Shown piece after piece: positions 55,606 to 64,000 of a DNA stretch of 64,000 nt. Source of the DNA: Flavobacteriales bacterium. GTDB lineage: Bacteria > Bacteroidota > Bacteroidia > Flavobacteriales_D > Crocinitomicaceae. How positions within the stretch are numbered: position 1 is the stretch's first letter; each line of letters starts with the position of its first letter. The stretch is taken from assembly GCA_947475095.1 (NCBI GenBank), contig CANJLG010000009.1, positions 1 to 64,000 on the forward strand, read 5' to 3'. Position numbers and translations under genes: made by a program. A model generated the notes under the pieces. The model was given only the letters and a program-made list of their open reading frames with translations. It was not told where the DNA came from and made no database searches.

Positions 55606-57288
55606 TTAATAGATTTCTAAGTTTTTATCCTTTGGATGTTTCACTTTGAAATCATAATCAATTACTTTCTTTTCTTTTGGTTTTAGCGTGAATGACCATT
55701 CGAGTAATCCAGTTCGATCGTCAAATCTACCTTTAGCAAAATTATCTGATTCAATGGTGATTTCTCCATTTTGTGTAATAGGTAGTTGATCTTGAACCAC
55801 GATATCAATAGCACTCGATTTCTGATTGCTTATTTCAATGGAGTAGGCAAAGGTCCGTTCTCTTTTATCGCCTATGATTTTATCTTTTAACTCTTTTTTC
55901 AATAGCGTTCGTTTTACAATGATACTTGGGTCTTTTCCAAGAGATAAATTCAAGGTGTCATCCATGTTCGTCGGATCAATATAGGTTTCACCAATATACG
56001 AACCGTCAAAGAAAATATTTGCCTGCCCAGGAACAAGTTGAAGGTTTTCCAACTTTGTCATTTGAGCCACAAGATAAACAGATGCATCAAGTTTTGGAAC
56101 AGCGTAATATTTAAATTTAGTATCCAACTCAGCTGTTTTAATTAGGACAATATGACTATCGCTATTCGATTTGATGGAGTAGGGCAGGTCGATTTTAAAT
56201 TCCGCTGAAATTAATCGGTGAACAACAGTTGTGAATTCATCTGCTCCCATGATATTTTTATCATCATCCTGTTCCTCACTTAATGTATACCCTCTATTGA
56301 AAAGCGCTTGAGATGTAACTTGTACTTCTTGTAATTGATTCATATTATCCTTTCTTTTTCTTTCTGATTTATAAATATTATAATCTATATACCAAGGATT
56401 TAAAGTTGGTTTGGTTTTATTTACGTTTGGATTATTCGTTGAAATGGTTAAGCCAACATTTTCCCAATCGAGTCCAGTTGTTTGATATACCTGAGCTTTA
56501 TAGGTTAAGTTAATCTTCCCCGTATTGGAATCGCTTCTTAAATCATAAAGGGGAGTCCATCCGGCATTTGAAACTACGTATGAAAAGTTTAGCTTACCCG
56601 TAACTGCTGTTTTTGCGGATACGGTAATGGTAATCCTTGGTATCGGAACAATATTGTTATCAATAGATCCATTGTTATTTAGGTAGTTCCTTAAGTCATT
56701 GAGTCGGGTATCCATGACTGTTTTCTTTGTCATTTTCTCTTGCTTCTTTTTTTCAAGCGCCAATAGTTTTTTATTTAATTCGGTCATTTTTGTCGCATAA
56801 TATTCTACCGTCTGTTTCAGCAAGTTGATTGAGTCATTTACTTTACCGATACTCCTTACCATGCCATTTGATGAGATAATCTGTTTGGAAGCAACTAAGA
56901 CATTGATTTCATCTTGAATGTCCTGAAGGTCATATCCTACTATTCGCAAGGAATCTTCCAATAATTGAATATCGCGCTTTGTTTTAAGGTCAAGACCATT
57001 ATTGGTGTAATTTGGCTGAGGATAAAATAAAGAATAGCGTGTATCTAAAATTACTAAGTCGCCAATTCCTTTTACCTGAATACTTTTAGGGTCAATAAAA
57101 GAACTGATTCCCTCAATAATTATCTCGGTAACGCCAATTTTAACCGAATAATTTGCTTTGTGATGCAGTTGTGCGCCTTGCGCATATACTGTTACATCAG
57201 TCAGTGTAGACTTGATGATTTCTTTTTCTGTTGCGTGTAAGCAATTGCTAGATAAAACTAGACAAAAAGCAATAAGGATTTTTTTCAT
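55606..57288 (-). CDS. Mucoidy inhibitor MuiA family / DUF4139 protein
   Basis: STLTDVTVYAQGAQLHHKANYSV..., YVVSNAGWTPLYDLRSDSNTGKINLTYKAQVYQTTGLDWENVGLTIST. Confidence 0.9.
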   Translation of the reverse strand: MKKILIAFCLVLSSNCLHATEKEIIKSTLTDVTVYAQGAQLHHKANYSVKIGVTEIIIEGISSFIDPKSIQVKGIGDLVILDTRYSLFYPQPNYTNNGLDLKTKRDIQLLEDSLRIVGYDLQDIQDEINVLVASKQIISSNGMVRSIGKVNDSINLLKQTVEYYATKMTELNKKLLALEKKKQEKMTKKTVMDTRLNDLRNYLNNNGSIDNNIVPIPRITITVSAKTAVTGKLNFSYVVSNAGWTPLYDLRSDSNTGKINLTYKAQVYQTTGLDWENVGLTISTNNPNVNKTKPTLNPWYIDYNIYKSERKRKDNMNQLQEVQVTSQALFNRGYTLSEEQDDDKNIMGADEFTTVVHRLISAEFKIDLPYSIKSNSDSHIVLIKTAELDTKFKYYAVPKLDASVYLVAQMTKLENLQLVPGQANIFFDGSYIGETYIDPTNMDDTLNLSLGKDPSIIVKRTLLKKELKDKIIGDKRERTFAYSIEISNQKSSAIDIVVQDQLPITQNGEITIESDNFAKGRFDDRTGLLEWSFTLKPKEKKVIDYDFKVKHPKDKNLEIY

Positions 57289-57346
57289 AGGATTAGTTTT
57301 TATGCGCTTACATACGCATTTGTGAAACGTTCAAAAGGTCTTGAAA

Positions 57347-58735
57347 TTAATGTGTAAGTGCTTGAATTTCAGAAACAATACGAAGTGCGAGTTGATCAGC
57401 AAGTGCTGAATCCTTGCTTTCAGCATAGATACGAATAATGGGCTCAGTATTACTTTTACGAAGATGCACCCATTCTTTCCCGATATAAATTTTTACTCCA
57501 TCTGTTGTATCTACTTCTTCGTGCGCATATTTATTCGCCATTGCAAGTAGAATGGCATCAACATCTGTAGTTGGGGATAAATCAATTTTATTCTTTGAAA
57601 TAGAATACGCTGGAAATTGATCCCTAAAATCAGTTAAGGGTTTTTTATTTTCTGCCAAATGCGATAAAAATAAGGCAATTCCAACCAATGAATCCCTTCC
57701 ATAATGAAGATCAGGATAGATTACACCGCCATTTCCTTCACCACCAATTACGGCGTTGATTTCCTTCATTTTAGCAACCACATTTACTTCGCCAACCGCA
57801 GCTGCAGCATAGATTTGGCCTTTTTCTTCGGTGATATCGCGTAGAGCGCGAGTAGATGACAAATTTGACACTGTGGCTCCTGGCGTTTTCGATACTACAT
57901 AATCAGCTACAGCAACCAATGTGTATTCCTCCCCGAACATCGAACCGTCCTCACATACAAAAGCGAGACGATCAACATCAGGATCAACTGTTAAACCAAA
58001 ATCAGCTTTTGTTTCCACAATCTTATTAGAAAGATCAACGAGATGAGCAGGGAGCGGTTCAGGATTATGTGGGAATTCACCCGTAGGATCGCAATATAAT
58101 TCTATAACCTGTTCAACGCCTAAGGCCTTAAGCAAGGCAGGGACAAATATACCACCGCTCGAATTAACTGCATCGACCACAATTTTGAAATTTGCTTCCT
58201 TAATAGCTGAAATGTTTACAAGTGCTAATGCTAAAATGGCATCAATGTGTTTCTGCAAGTAAGAGTTATCATGGATAACGGTACCGATATTATCGACATC
58301 ACAAAAATCAAATAACTCATTTTCAGCTATATGAAGCACTTCTTCTCCATCTTTACCTGAGATAAATTCTCCTTTATTATTTAATAATTTTAAGGCGTTC
58401 CATTGTTTTGGATTATGACTAGCCGTAAGGATTATCCCGCCGTTCGCATTTTCGAGTGGAACAGCAATTTCAACTGTTGGGGTTGTTGATAATCCAAGAT
58501 TAATGACATCGATACCAAGACCGATAAGCGTAGAAACGACTAAATCCGAAATCATAGGTCCTGAAATACGTGCATCTCGTCCTATGACAACTTTTACTTT
58601 TTTAGTACTTGATTGTTGGATAATCCACGTACCATAAGCGGCAGCAAACTTAACGGCATCAATAGGAGTGAGGCCATCATTTACTTTTCCTCCAATAGTA
58701 CCTCTAATTCCAGAAATCGATTTTATCAGTGTCAT
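57347..58735 (-). CDS. glmM: Phosphoglucosamine mutase
   Basis: MTLIKSISGIRGTIGG, ILTASHNPKQWNALK, DPDVDRLAFV, GGEGNGGVIYPDLHYGRDS. Confidence 0.93.
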   Translation of the reverse strand: MTLIKSISGIRGTIGGKVNDGLTPIDAVKFAAAYGTWIIQQSSTKKVKVVIGRDARISGPMISDLVVSTLIGLGIDVINLGLSTTPTVEIAVPLENANGGIILTASHNPKQWNALKLLNNKGEFISGKDGEEVLHIAENELFDFCDVDNIGTVIHDNSYLQKHIDAILALALVNISAIKEANFKIVVDAVNSSGGIFVPALLKALGVEQVIELYCDPTGEFPHNPEPLPAHLVDLSNKIVETKADFGLTVDPDVDRLAFVCEDGSMFGEEYTLVAVADYVVSKTPGATVSNLSSTRALRDITEEKGQIYAAAAVGEVNVVAKMKEINAVIGGEGNGGVIYPDLHYGRDSLVGIALFLSHLAENKKPLTDFRDQFPAYSISKNKIDLSPTTDVDAILLAMANKYAHEEVDTTDGVKIYIGKEWVHLRKSNTEPIIRIYAESKDSALADQLALRIVSEIQALTH

Positions 58736-58745
58736 CGGTCAAAAC

Positions 58746-59234
58746 TTAGTATTTCTTTTTCAAACCTACCATATGTAAGCAGGCAACAGCGCATTCAATT
58801 CCTTTATTGCCATGAATACCTCCAGATCGATCAATTGATTGCTGCTCATTTTCATCCGTTAGAACGCAAAAAGCAATTGGCTTGCTGTGTTTTAACATAA
58901 CATCCATTAATCCATGGGTAGTTCCAGCGCATACAAAATCGAAATGCTTAGTTTCACCCTGAATAACAACACCAATAGCAATGACGCCATCAAATTTATT
59001 TGTATCCAGCATCATTTGACAAGCAAGTGGCAATTCAAAAGCACCTGGCACATATTCAATTGTGATATCGTGTTCCTTTACCCCATTGTCAAGCAATGTC
59101 TGTTGTGCCCCTAATAATAAGTTTGAGGTAATCTTTTTGTTCCAATTAGAAACAACAATGCCGATTTTAAAACCGGCACCATTAGGAACAAAGTCCTTGT
59201 TATATGAAGATAAATTAGTTCCTTCCGTGGCCAT
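58746..59234 (-). CDS. ribH: 6,7-dimethyl-8-ribityllumazine synthase
   Basis: IGIVVSNWNKKIT, VPGAFELPLACQMM, IAIGVVIQGETKHFDFVC, NKGIECAVACLHMV. Confidence 0.95.
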   Translation of the reverse strand: MATEGTNLSSYNKDFVPNGAGFKIGIVVSNWNKKITSNLLLGAQQTLLDNGVKEHDITIEYVPGAFELPLACQMMLDTNKFDGVIAIGVVIQGETKHFDFVCAGTTHGLMDVMLKHSKPIAFCVLTDENEQQSIDRSGGIHGNKGIECAVACLHMVGLKKKY

Positions 59235-59881
59235 TACTTTGCCTTATTACTCGAAACTCTCGCAATGTATTTATCGATTGTAAAAATATTTTGTGAGGCA
59301 TATTCAGGAAATTCATCCCTAATTCGAATATAATGTTCAGCGGCTACACTATACTTTTTTAATTGTTCTGCAACAGCTCCTGCCTTGAATAAGTACATTG
59401 GAGTGGTTAAATTATTTTCCCCTGCAATTGAAGCTTCCTCGTAAAGTTTCAGTGCAGCATCGTATTTTTTTAATTCTACGTTACAATCTCCCTGAAGACC
59501 AATACAAAAAACAGATATATAAGTATCATCAGGATTCGCTTCTTTTAAGCTATTTAATGCCTTAACGAATTGACCTTTGCTCATGTAACATTTACCTAAA
59601 AGATATTGTGCAATTTCTCCACCGTCATAACCATCATATTTTTTGACAGCAGTAATTAATAAAGGAATAGCCTTGTCAATTTCTCCTTTTTTCATATAAT
59701 TTAGAGATATCCAATAACAATCTTTGGACTTCTCGTTAGCTGGCTTCCAAATAAACTGTCGATAAGAAAAATAAAGCAAGACTGAAAGAAATAATCCGCC
59801 AATACAATACGTTGCAATTCGAAATTTTTTATTTGATTTAAAGGATGATTTTAATGAATCTAATGAAAATGTATCTAACAT
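59234..59881 (-). CDS. Membrane-anchored tetratricopeptide repeat protein
   Basis: Single N-terminal TM then TPR-like repeats (DKAIPLLITAVKKYDGYDGGEIAQYLLGKCYMSKGQFVKALNSLKEA). Confidence 0.88.
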   Translation of the reverse strand: MLDTFSLDSLKSSFKSNKKFRIATYCIGGLFLSVLLYFSYRQFIWKPANEKSKDCYWISLNYMKKGEIDKAIPLLITAVKKYDGYDGGEIAQYLLGKCYMSKGQFVKALNSLKEANPDDTYISVFCIGLQGDCNVELKKYDAALKLYEEASIAGENNLTTPMYLFKAGAVAEQLKKYSVAAEHYIRIRDEFPEYASQNIFTIDKYIARVSSNKAK

Positions 59882-60069
59882 GCCTATTTTTTAGATTGCA
59901 AATTTAGAATTTTTTTTTGATTTTTTTTTAAATTATCAAAGGTTTAGCGATAAAATTATCAGAGCCTTGTTTGTTCGGAAAAGGATTAAACAAATAAAAG
60001 AATAATTATAAATAATTTATTAGGTGTTTTTGTTATATTTCATTATTGAATTATCTAATTTTACAATCA

Positions 60070-60996
60070 ATGGAAAACAACGATTCTTCAGCAAAAAAAA
60101 CCAAAAATTCAAAGTCTATTATACTTTTAGCTGGATTTAGTTTCATCATCCCGTTACTTTTATTAAATATTTACGACTCCTCTTCTTTGGAATTATCATT
60201 TTCTGATATAAAATTAAAAAAGATGACAGTGGATTCAGCTGAGCCAGCATTAAATATAAAAACGGCAGTTAAAATTAAGCCTAACTTGTTAAAGAATAAT
60301 AATTTAAAGGCCGATTCTAAGAAAAAGTCGCACAATAATCACAAACTGGGAGCAGAAAAAAAAGAGTTGTATTTGGCCATTAACCTAGATTCCATAGTTT
60401 ACACGAAAAAGGCTGACTCAAGTGGTCATCGAATTATGATCATGGGGGATTCTGAATGCGGGGGCTTATTTTCGGTATTGAATGATTATTGTTATCAAAA
60501 TGGACATGAATTAGTAGCGAGTTTAGTATGGAATTCAGCAACTATTTTAAATTTTGCCTATTCGGACACAGTAATAAAAGCGATTAATAAATACGAGCCA
60601 ACGTTTATTTTCATTGTTGTAGGCTTAAATGAAATTTATGCATCAGATTTAAAGAAGCGTAAAAGTGCAGCAGAAATTCTTGCCAATAAAATCAAAGGAA
60701 TACCTTACGCTTGGATTGGGCCAGCAAATTATGCAGAAGATAATGGCATTAATGCTGCATTTGCTTCAGCTGCAGAACCGGGGAGTTTTTTTCTTTCAAA
60801 AGATTTAAATCTACCTAAAGGTCAGGATGGAAGACACCCAAACTCATTAGGATATCAAATTTGGATGGCGGCTATTGCAAATTGGTTAGAAACTGAGGCT
60901 AAGTACCATCTAGAGATGAAACATCCAGCAATTCGCGGTCAGAAAATAAGAGCTAAGATTATAAATTTAAATGCTGCAAAGTACCGTGGATATTAA
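60070..60996 (+). CDS. SGNH/GDSL-type hydrolase-like (AlgX/PatB-like) membrane protein
   Basis: Start moved to ATG 60070; N-terminal TM; GDSECGG, VVGLNE, DGRHPNSLGYQ. Confidence 0.82.
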   Translation: MENNDSSAKKTKNSKSIILLAGFSFIIPLLLLNIYDSSSLELSFSDIKLKKMTVDSAEPALNIKTAVKIKPNLLKNNNLKADSKKKSHNNHKLGAEKKELYLAINLDSIVYTKKADSSGHRIMIMGDSECGGLFSVLNDYCYQNGHELVASLVWNSATILNFAYSDTVIKAINKYEPTFIFIVVGLNEIYASDLKKRKSAAEILANKIKGIPYAWIGPANYAEDNGINAAFASAAEPGSFFLSKDLNLPKGQDGRHPNSLGYQIWMAAIANWLETEAKYHLEMKHPAIRGQKIRAKIINLNAAKYRGY

Positions 60997-62470
60997 TTTC
61001 ATTCTAAATTTATTTAGTGCTGAAAATATAAAAGCAGCATTCAGTTACTCATTTAACGAGCCTTGGTTTTTTACAGAGTTTAGCTTTTTATTTGTTTTTG
61101 GTTTTTTCTTGATTATCTATTCTTTTATTGTAGAAAAAAATAAATGGAAAAACGTATACATTATTCTATTCAGTTTATTTTTCTATTATAAATCCAGCGG
61201 ACCTTTTCTTGGTTTATTTATCTTGATGATTATTAGTGATTACTTATTCGCAAAGTATATCGCAAATCAAGAGGGGCTCAAAAAAAAACTATTGCTGTAT
61301 CTTTCACTTGTATACAGCCTTTCATTTTTATTATATTTTAAATATTCTGACTTTGTTGTTCTTAACTTAAATCAATTTGCAGGAACACATTTCGCCCTAA
61401 ATAATTTATTTCTTCCTATTGGAATTTCTTTCTATACCTTCCAATCCATTAGTTATTTAGTAGATGTTTATCGCAATGAATTAGCCCCGGCCAAACGTTT
61501 TAGTGATTATGCCTTTTACATGACATTTTTCCCTCATTTAGTTGCTGGACCTATTGTTAGAGCGAAAGATTTTCTACCTCAAATCGCAAGTCCTAATATT
61601 ATTGATAGCCGTTTATACAAGGAAAGTATCTTACGAATTTTGATGGGATTAATGAAGAAATTATTTATCGCAGATTATTTAGGTAAATATGTTACTATTT
61701 TACATGCTACACCCAACGGTTTTTCCGGGTTTGAGCATTTCATGTCTATGTATGCCTATAGCTTTCAGATCTATTTTGATTTTTCAGGGTATTCTGATAT
61801 TGCAATTGGTATTGCCTTATTGCTTGGGTATCGATTGAAGGATAATTTTGATGGTCCTTACTTAGCTTCGAATATTACCATATTCTGGCGAAAATGGCAT
61901 ATTTCCCTTAGTAATTGGTTAAAGGATTACATCTATATTCCTTTGGGTGGGAGTAGACACGGAGTTTTTAAAACCTATTTATTTCTTTTAATTACGATGT
62001 TAATCGGAGGATTTTGGCACGGAGCAGATTGGCGTTTTATGTTTTGGGGTTTAGCCCATGGACTAGCATTAGTATTACATAAAATCTGGTCGACTTATGT
62101 TAAAATCAATCCAAAAAATATGCTCTTCTCTTTCCTGGGGGTTGTACTTACGTTTAATTTCGTTTCAATATGCTGGATATTTTTTAGATCATCTTCCTTT
62201 GAGATCGCATTTGAAAGCATCAATTCCATTTTTACAAAAATAAATTTTCTTGAGGCCTATACTTTTACGATGGCGAGACCCGAGATCACCATTTTAATAT
62301 TGCTTTCGATGCTTATCGTTTTCACTCCCTTTAAAGTTAAGAACTTCCTAATAGAAAAGAGTTATAAATTACCAGCTTTTACCTATATAATATTGATAAC
62401 ACTTACTCTTCAGCTGATTATTCAATTTAAAGATGATCTAATTCAACCCTTTATCTACTTTCAATTTTGA
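60971..62470 (+). CDS. MBOAT family O-acyltransferase (AlgI-like)
   Basis: LPIGISFYTFQSISYLVDVYRNELAP, YSFQIYFDFSGYSDIAIGIALLLGYRL, FWRKWHISLSNWLKDYIYIPLGGSR, GGFWHGADWRFMFWG. Confidence 0.95.
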   Translation: MLQSTVDINFILNLFSAENIKAAFSYSFNEPWFFTEFSFLFVFGFFLIIYSFIVEKNKWKNVYIILFSLFFYYKSSGPFLGLFILMIISDYLFAKYIANQEGLKKKLLLYLSLVYSLSFLLYFKYSDFVVLNLNQFAGTHFALNNLFLPIGISFYTFQSISYLVDVYRNELAPAKRFSDYAFYMTFFPHLVAGPIVRAKDFLPQIASPNIIDSRLYKESILRILMGLMKKLFIADYLGKYVTILHATPNGFSGFEHFMSMYAYSFQIYFDFSGYSDIAIGIALLLGYRLKDNFDGPYLASNITIFWRKWHISLSNWLKDYIYIPLGGSRHGVFKTYLFLLITMLIGGFWHGADWRFMFWGLAHGLALVLHKIWSTYVKINPKNMLFSFLGVVLTFNFVSICWIFFRSSSFEIAFESINSIFTKINFLEAYTFTMARPEITILILLSMLIVFTPFKVKNFLIEKSYKLPAFTYIILITLTLQLIIQFKDDLIQPFIYFQF

Positions 62471-62483
62471 TAATTGAATTGAA

Positions 62484-62930
62484 CTATTGGCAATTTTTCT
62501 TTAAGGTATTATAGATGCTATTACTCCAACCATTCGCATCTGCCGCATAGCCATAAGAGGCGATAGTTTTAAGCCATTTTAGGTTGTCTTTTGAACCCTT
62601 CATGGTTGCATAATATTTTTTTGATACCACTAAATTACAAAATCCTATATATGAATCTCGTATTGTCGGGAAGTAGCGATAAACACTTTTATAATTAGAT
62701 ATCGACACATCATTTTTTCCTGTAATACCAAAATGATTATGTAATTTTTTAGCAACTCCGCTTGTCCCACCTCCAGATTCTATGTAAGCAATGCTCAAAA
62801 TTACACAAGCGGGAATTTGATAAACCGACTCCAAACTATCCGCTAATTTTCTATAATCAACAAAATACTTATGTTGGCCGAAAGACGAAAAAGCTATTGA
62901 AATAAAAACGATGAGACTAATTTTCTTCAT
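62484..62930 (-). CDS. Secreted glucosaminidase (FlgJ/Mannosyl-glycoprotein endo-beta-GlcNAcase-like)
   Basis: SIAYIESGGGTSGVAKKLHNHFGITG, YFPTIRDSYIGFCNLVV, KTIASYGYAADANGWSNSIYNTL. Confidence 0.88.
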   Translation of the reverse strand: MKKISLIVFISIAFSSFGQHKYFVDYRKLADSLESVYQIPACVILSIAYIESGGGTSGVAKKLHNHFGITGKNDVSISNYKSVYRYFPTIRDSYIGFCNLVVSKKYYATMKGSKDNLKWLKTIASYGYAADANGWSNSIYNTLKKNCQ

Positions 62931-63094
62931 ATTTAAACACTAATTAATTGTGTAAATATAAGATAAACAAAGCATTAAATAAAAGAGATGGGTTTTATAC
63001 GCATCAAATGTAGTAACAAAGCATCAAAAGATTATTACCAATCTACAGCACTATTTAATGCATTAAGGCGTACTTTTGACCTCAAAATCCAAGC

Positions 63095-64000
63095 ATGAAA
63101 GTTATTCAATCCACAGCAACCGAAATTCAGATTGGCGACTTATTGACTTCCAGTTTCTCGAAGGTGATCTCGGACTATACCAAGTCAAACATCATTATTA
63201 TCGTTGATGAAAATACGCATGATTGCTGCCTAGAATTCCTACTTACTAGCTTTCCAGACTTAATTAATGCCGAAATTATTTTATTACCAGGTGGAGAAGA
63301 GAATAAAGTAATCGAAGTGTGTTTGCAAGTTTGGGAAACGTTTACCGAATATAATTTTTCTAGAAAGGACCTGGTTATCAATTTGGGTGGTGGAATCATT
63401 ACAGATATGGGAGGATTTATTGCCGCTCTATACAAGCGAGGAATGAATTTTATTAACATACCCACTAGCTTGTTAGGAATGGTAGATGCTAGCATTGGAG
63501 GGAAAAATGGTGTGGACTTGAATGGGTTCAAAAATCATTTGGGGGTTTTTAAAAACCCTTCTCATATTTTTATTGATGTTTCATTTTTGAAAACACTACC
63601 CGAACGAGAGATTTATAATGGTTATGCAGAAATGTTAAAGCATGGACTCATTTCCGACAAAAATCTTTGGGAGGATTTAATCAAAATCAAATCAGATGAT
63701 GCATTGTTAAATGAAGAAATGATTTTCCGCACCATACGAGTAAAATTAGATTTAGTGGAGGCTGATCCAGAAGAAGCAAATGTGCGTATGAAATTAAATT
63801 TTGGTCACACCATTGGTCATGCCTTAGAGTCTCATTTTCTAAGTTCAACAGCGATACCTCACGGTCATGCTGTTGCTTTAGGGATCTGCGCAGAAGCTTT
63901 TCTATCTTTTAAGAAGAAAAAGATAAGCAGCGAGGAATTTCATCAAATTGAGGAGGTTATTTTACGTAATTTCCCCATGATTCAACTGACCGATGAAGAT
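63095..64000 (+). CDS. aroB: 3-dehydroquinate synthase (C-terminus cut by window end)
   Basis: ATG 63095, frame open to window end: LVINLGGGIITDMGGFIAALYKRGMNFINIPTSLLGMVDASIGGKNGVDLNGFKNHLGVF; absent from ORF track because truncated. Confidence 0.95.
   Translation, partial: MKVIQSTATEIQIGDLLTSSFSKVISDYTKSNIIIIVDENTHDCCLEFLLTSFPDLINAEIILLPGGEENKVIEVCLQVWETFTEYNFSRKDLVINLGGGIITDMGGFIAALYKRGMNFINIPTSLLGMVDASIGGKNGVDLNGFKNHLGVFKNPSHIFIDVSFLKTLPEREIYNGYAEMLKHGLISDKNLWEDLIKIKSDDALLNEEMIFRTIRVKLDLVEADPEEANVRMKLNFGHTIGHALESHFLSSTAIPHGHAVALGICAEAFLSFKKKKISSEEFHQIEEVILRNFPMIQLTDED

Noticed and set aside
63175-63531. 118-aa minus-strand ORF near window end
   Set aside because: Fully antisense to aroB, which has unmistakable motifs on the plus strand.

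Overview
This 64 kb window is from an AT-rich Bacteroidota chromosome. Supporting signs are a T9SS sorting domain, PorP/SprF and GWxTD proteins, TAnnTTTG-type promoters and TamL-like surface lipoprotein/BamA architecture. Much of it is ordinary: GH92 mannosidase, a maltodextrin utilisation cluster (Nudix regulator, BadF-type kinase, two GH13 amylases, MFS, beta-phosphoglucomutase, GH65), aat, ispH, glmM, ribH and aroB (cut by the window end). Four things stand out. (1) A tightly overlapping same-strand operon at about 35.8-50.8 kb appears to be an undescribed lipid/polyketide-like biosynthetic cluster. It has a hotdog dehydratase, a Cys-less KS/CLF-like protein plus an active KS, a ketoreductase, an ACP, a hexapeptide protein, a saccharopine-dehydrogenase-fold reductase, a desaturase, an MMPL exporter, IorAB, an AmmeMemoRadiSam-type radical SAM enzyme and a Cys/Met PLP enzyme. 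A convergent GH3-type adenylating enzyme follows. (2) This cluster, and a separate Fic cassette, lie between directly oriented repeats that copy the 3' end and terminator of ssrA (tmRNA at 52890-53289), which suggests an ssrA-anchored island built by accretion. (3) An ECF sigma factor is followed by an anti-sigma factor that appears to be fused, through one TM helix and a long linker, to an outer-membrane-barrel-like domain, next to a PorP/SprF gene. (4) A Fic gene has a perfect 13-bp inverted repeat bracketing its -7 promoter element. Two real genes cut by the window edges (1-1610 minus, 63095-64000 plus) are absent from the ORF track. All calls come from reading the sequence; no searches were run.
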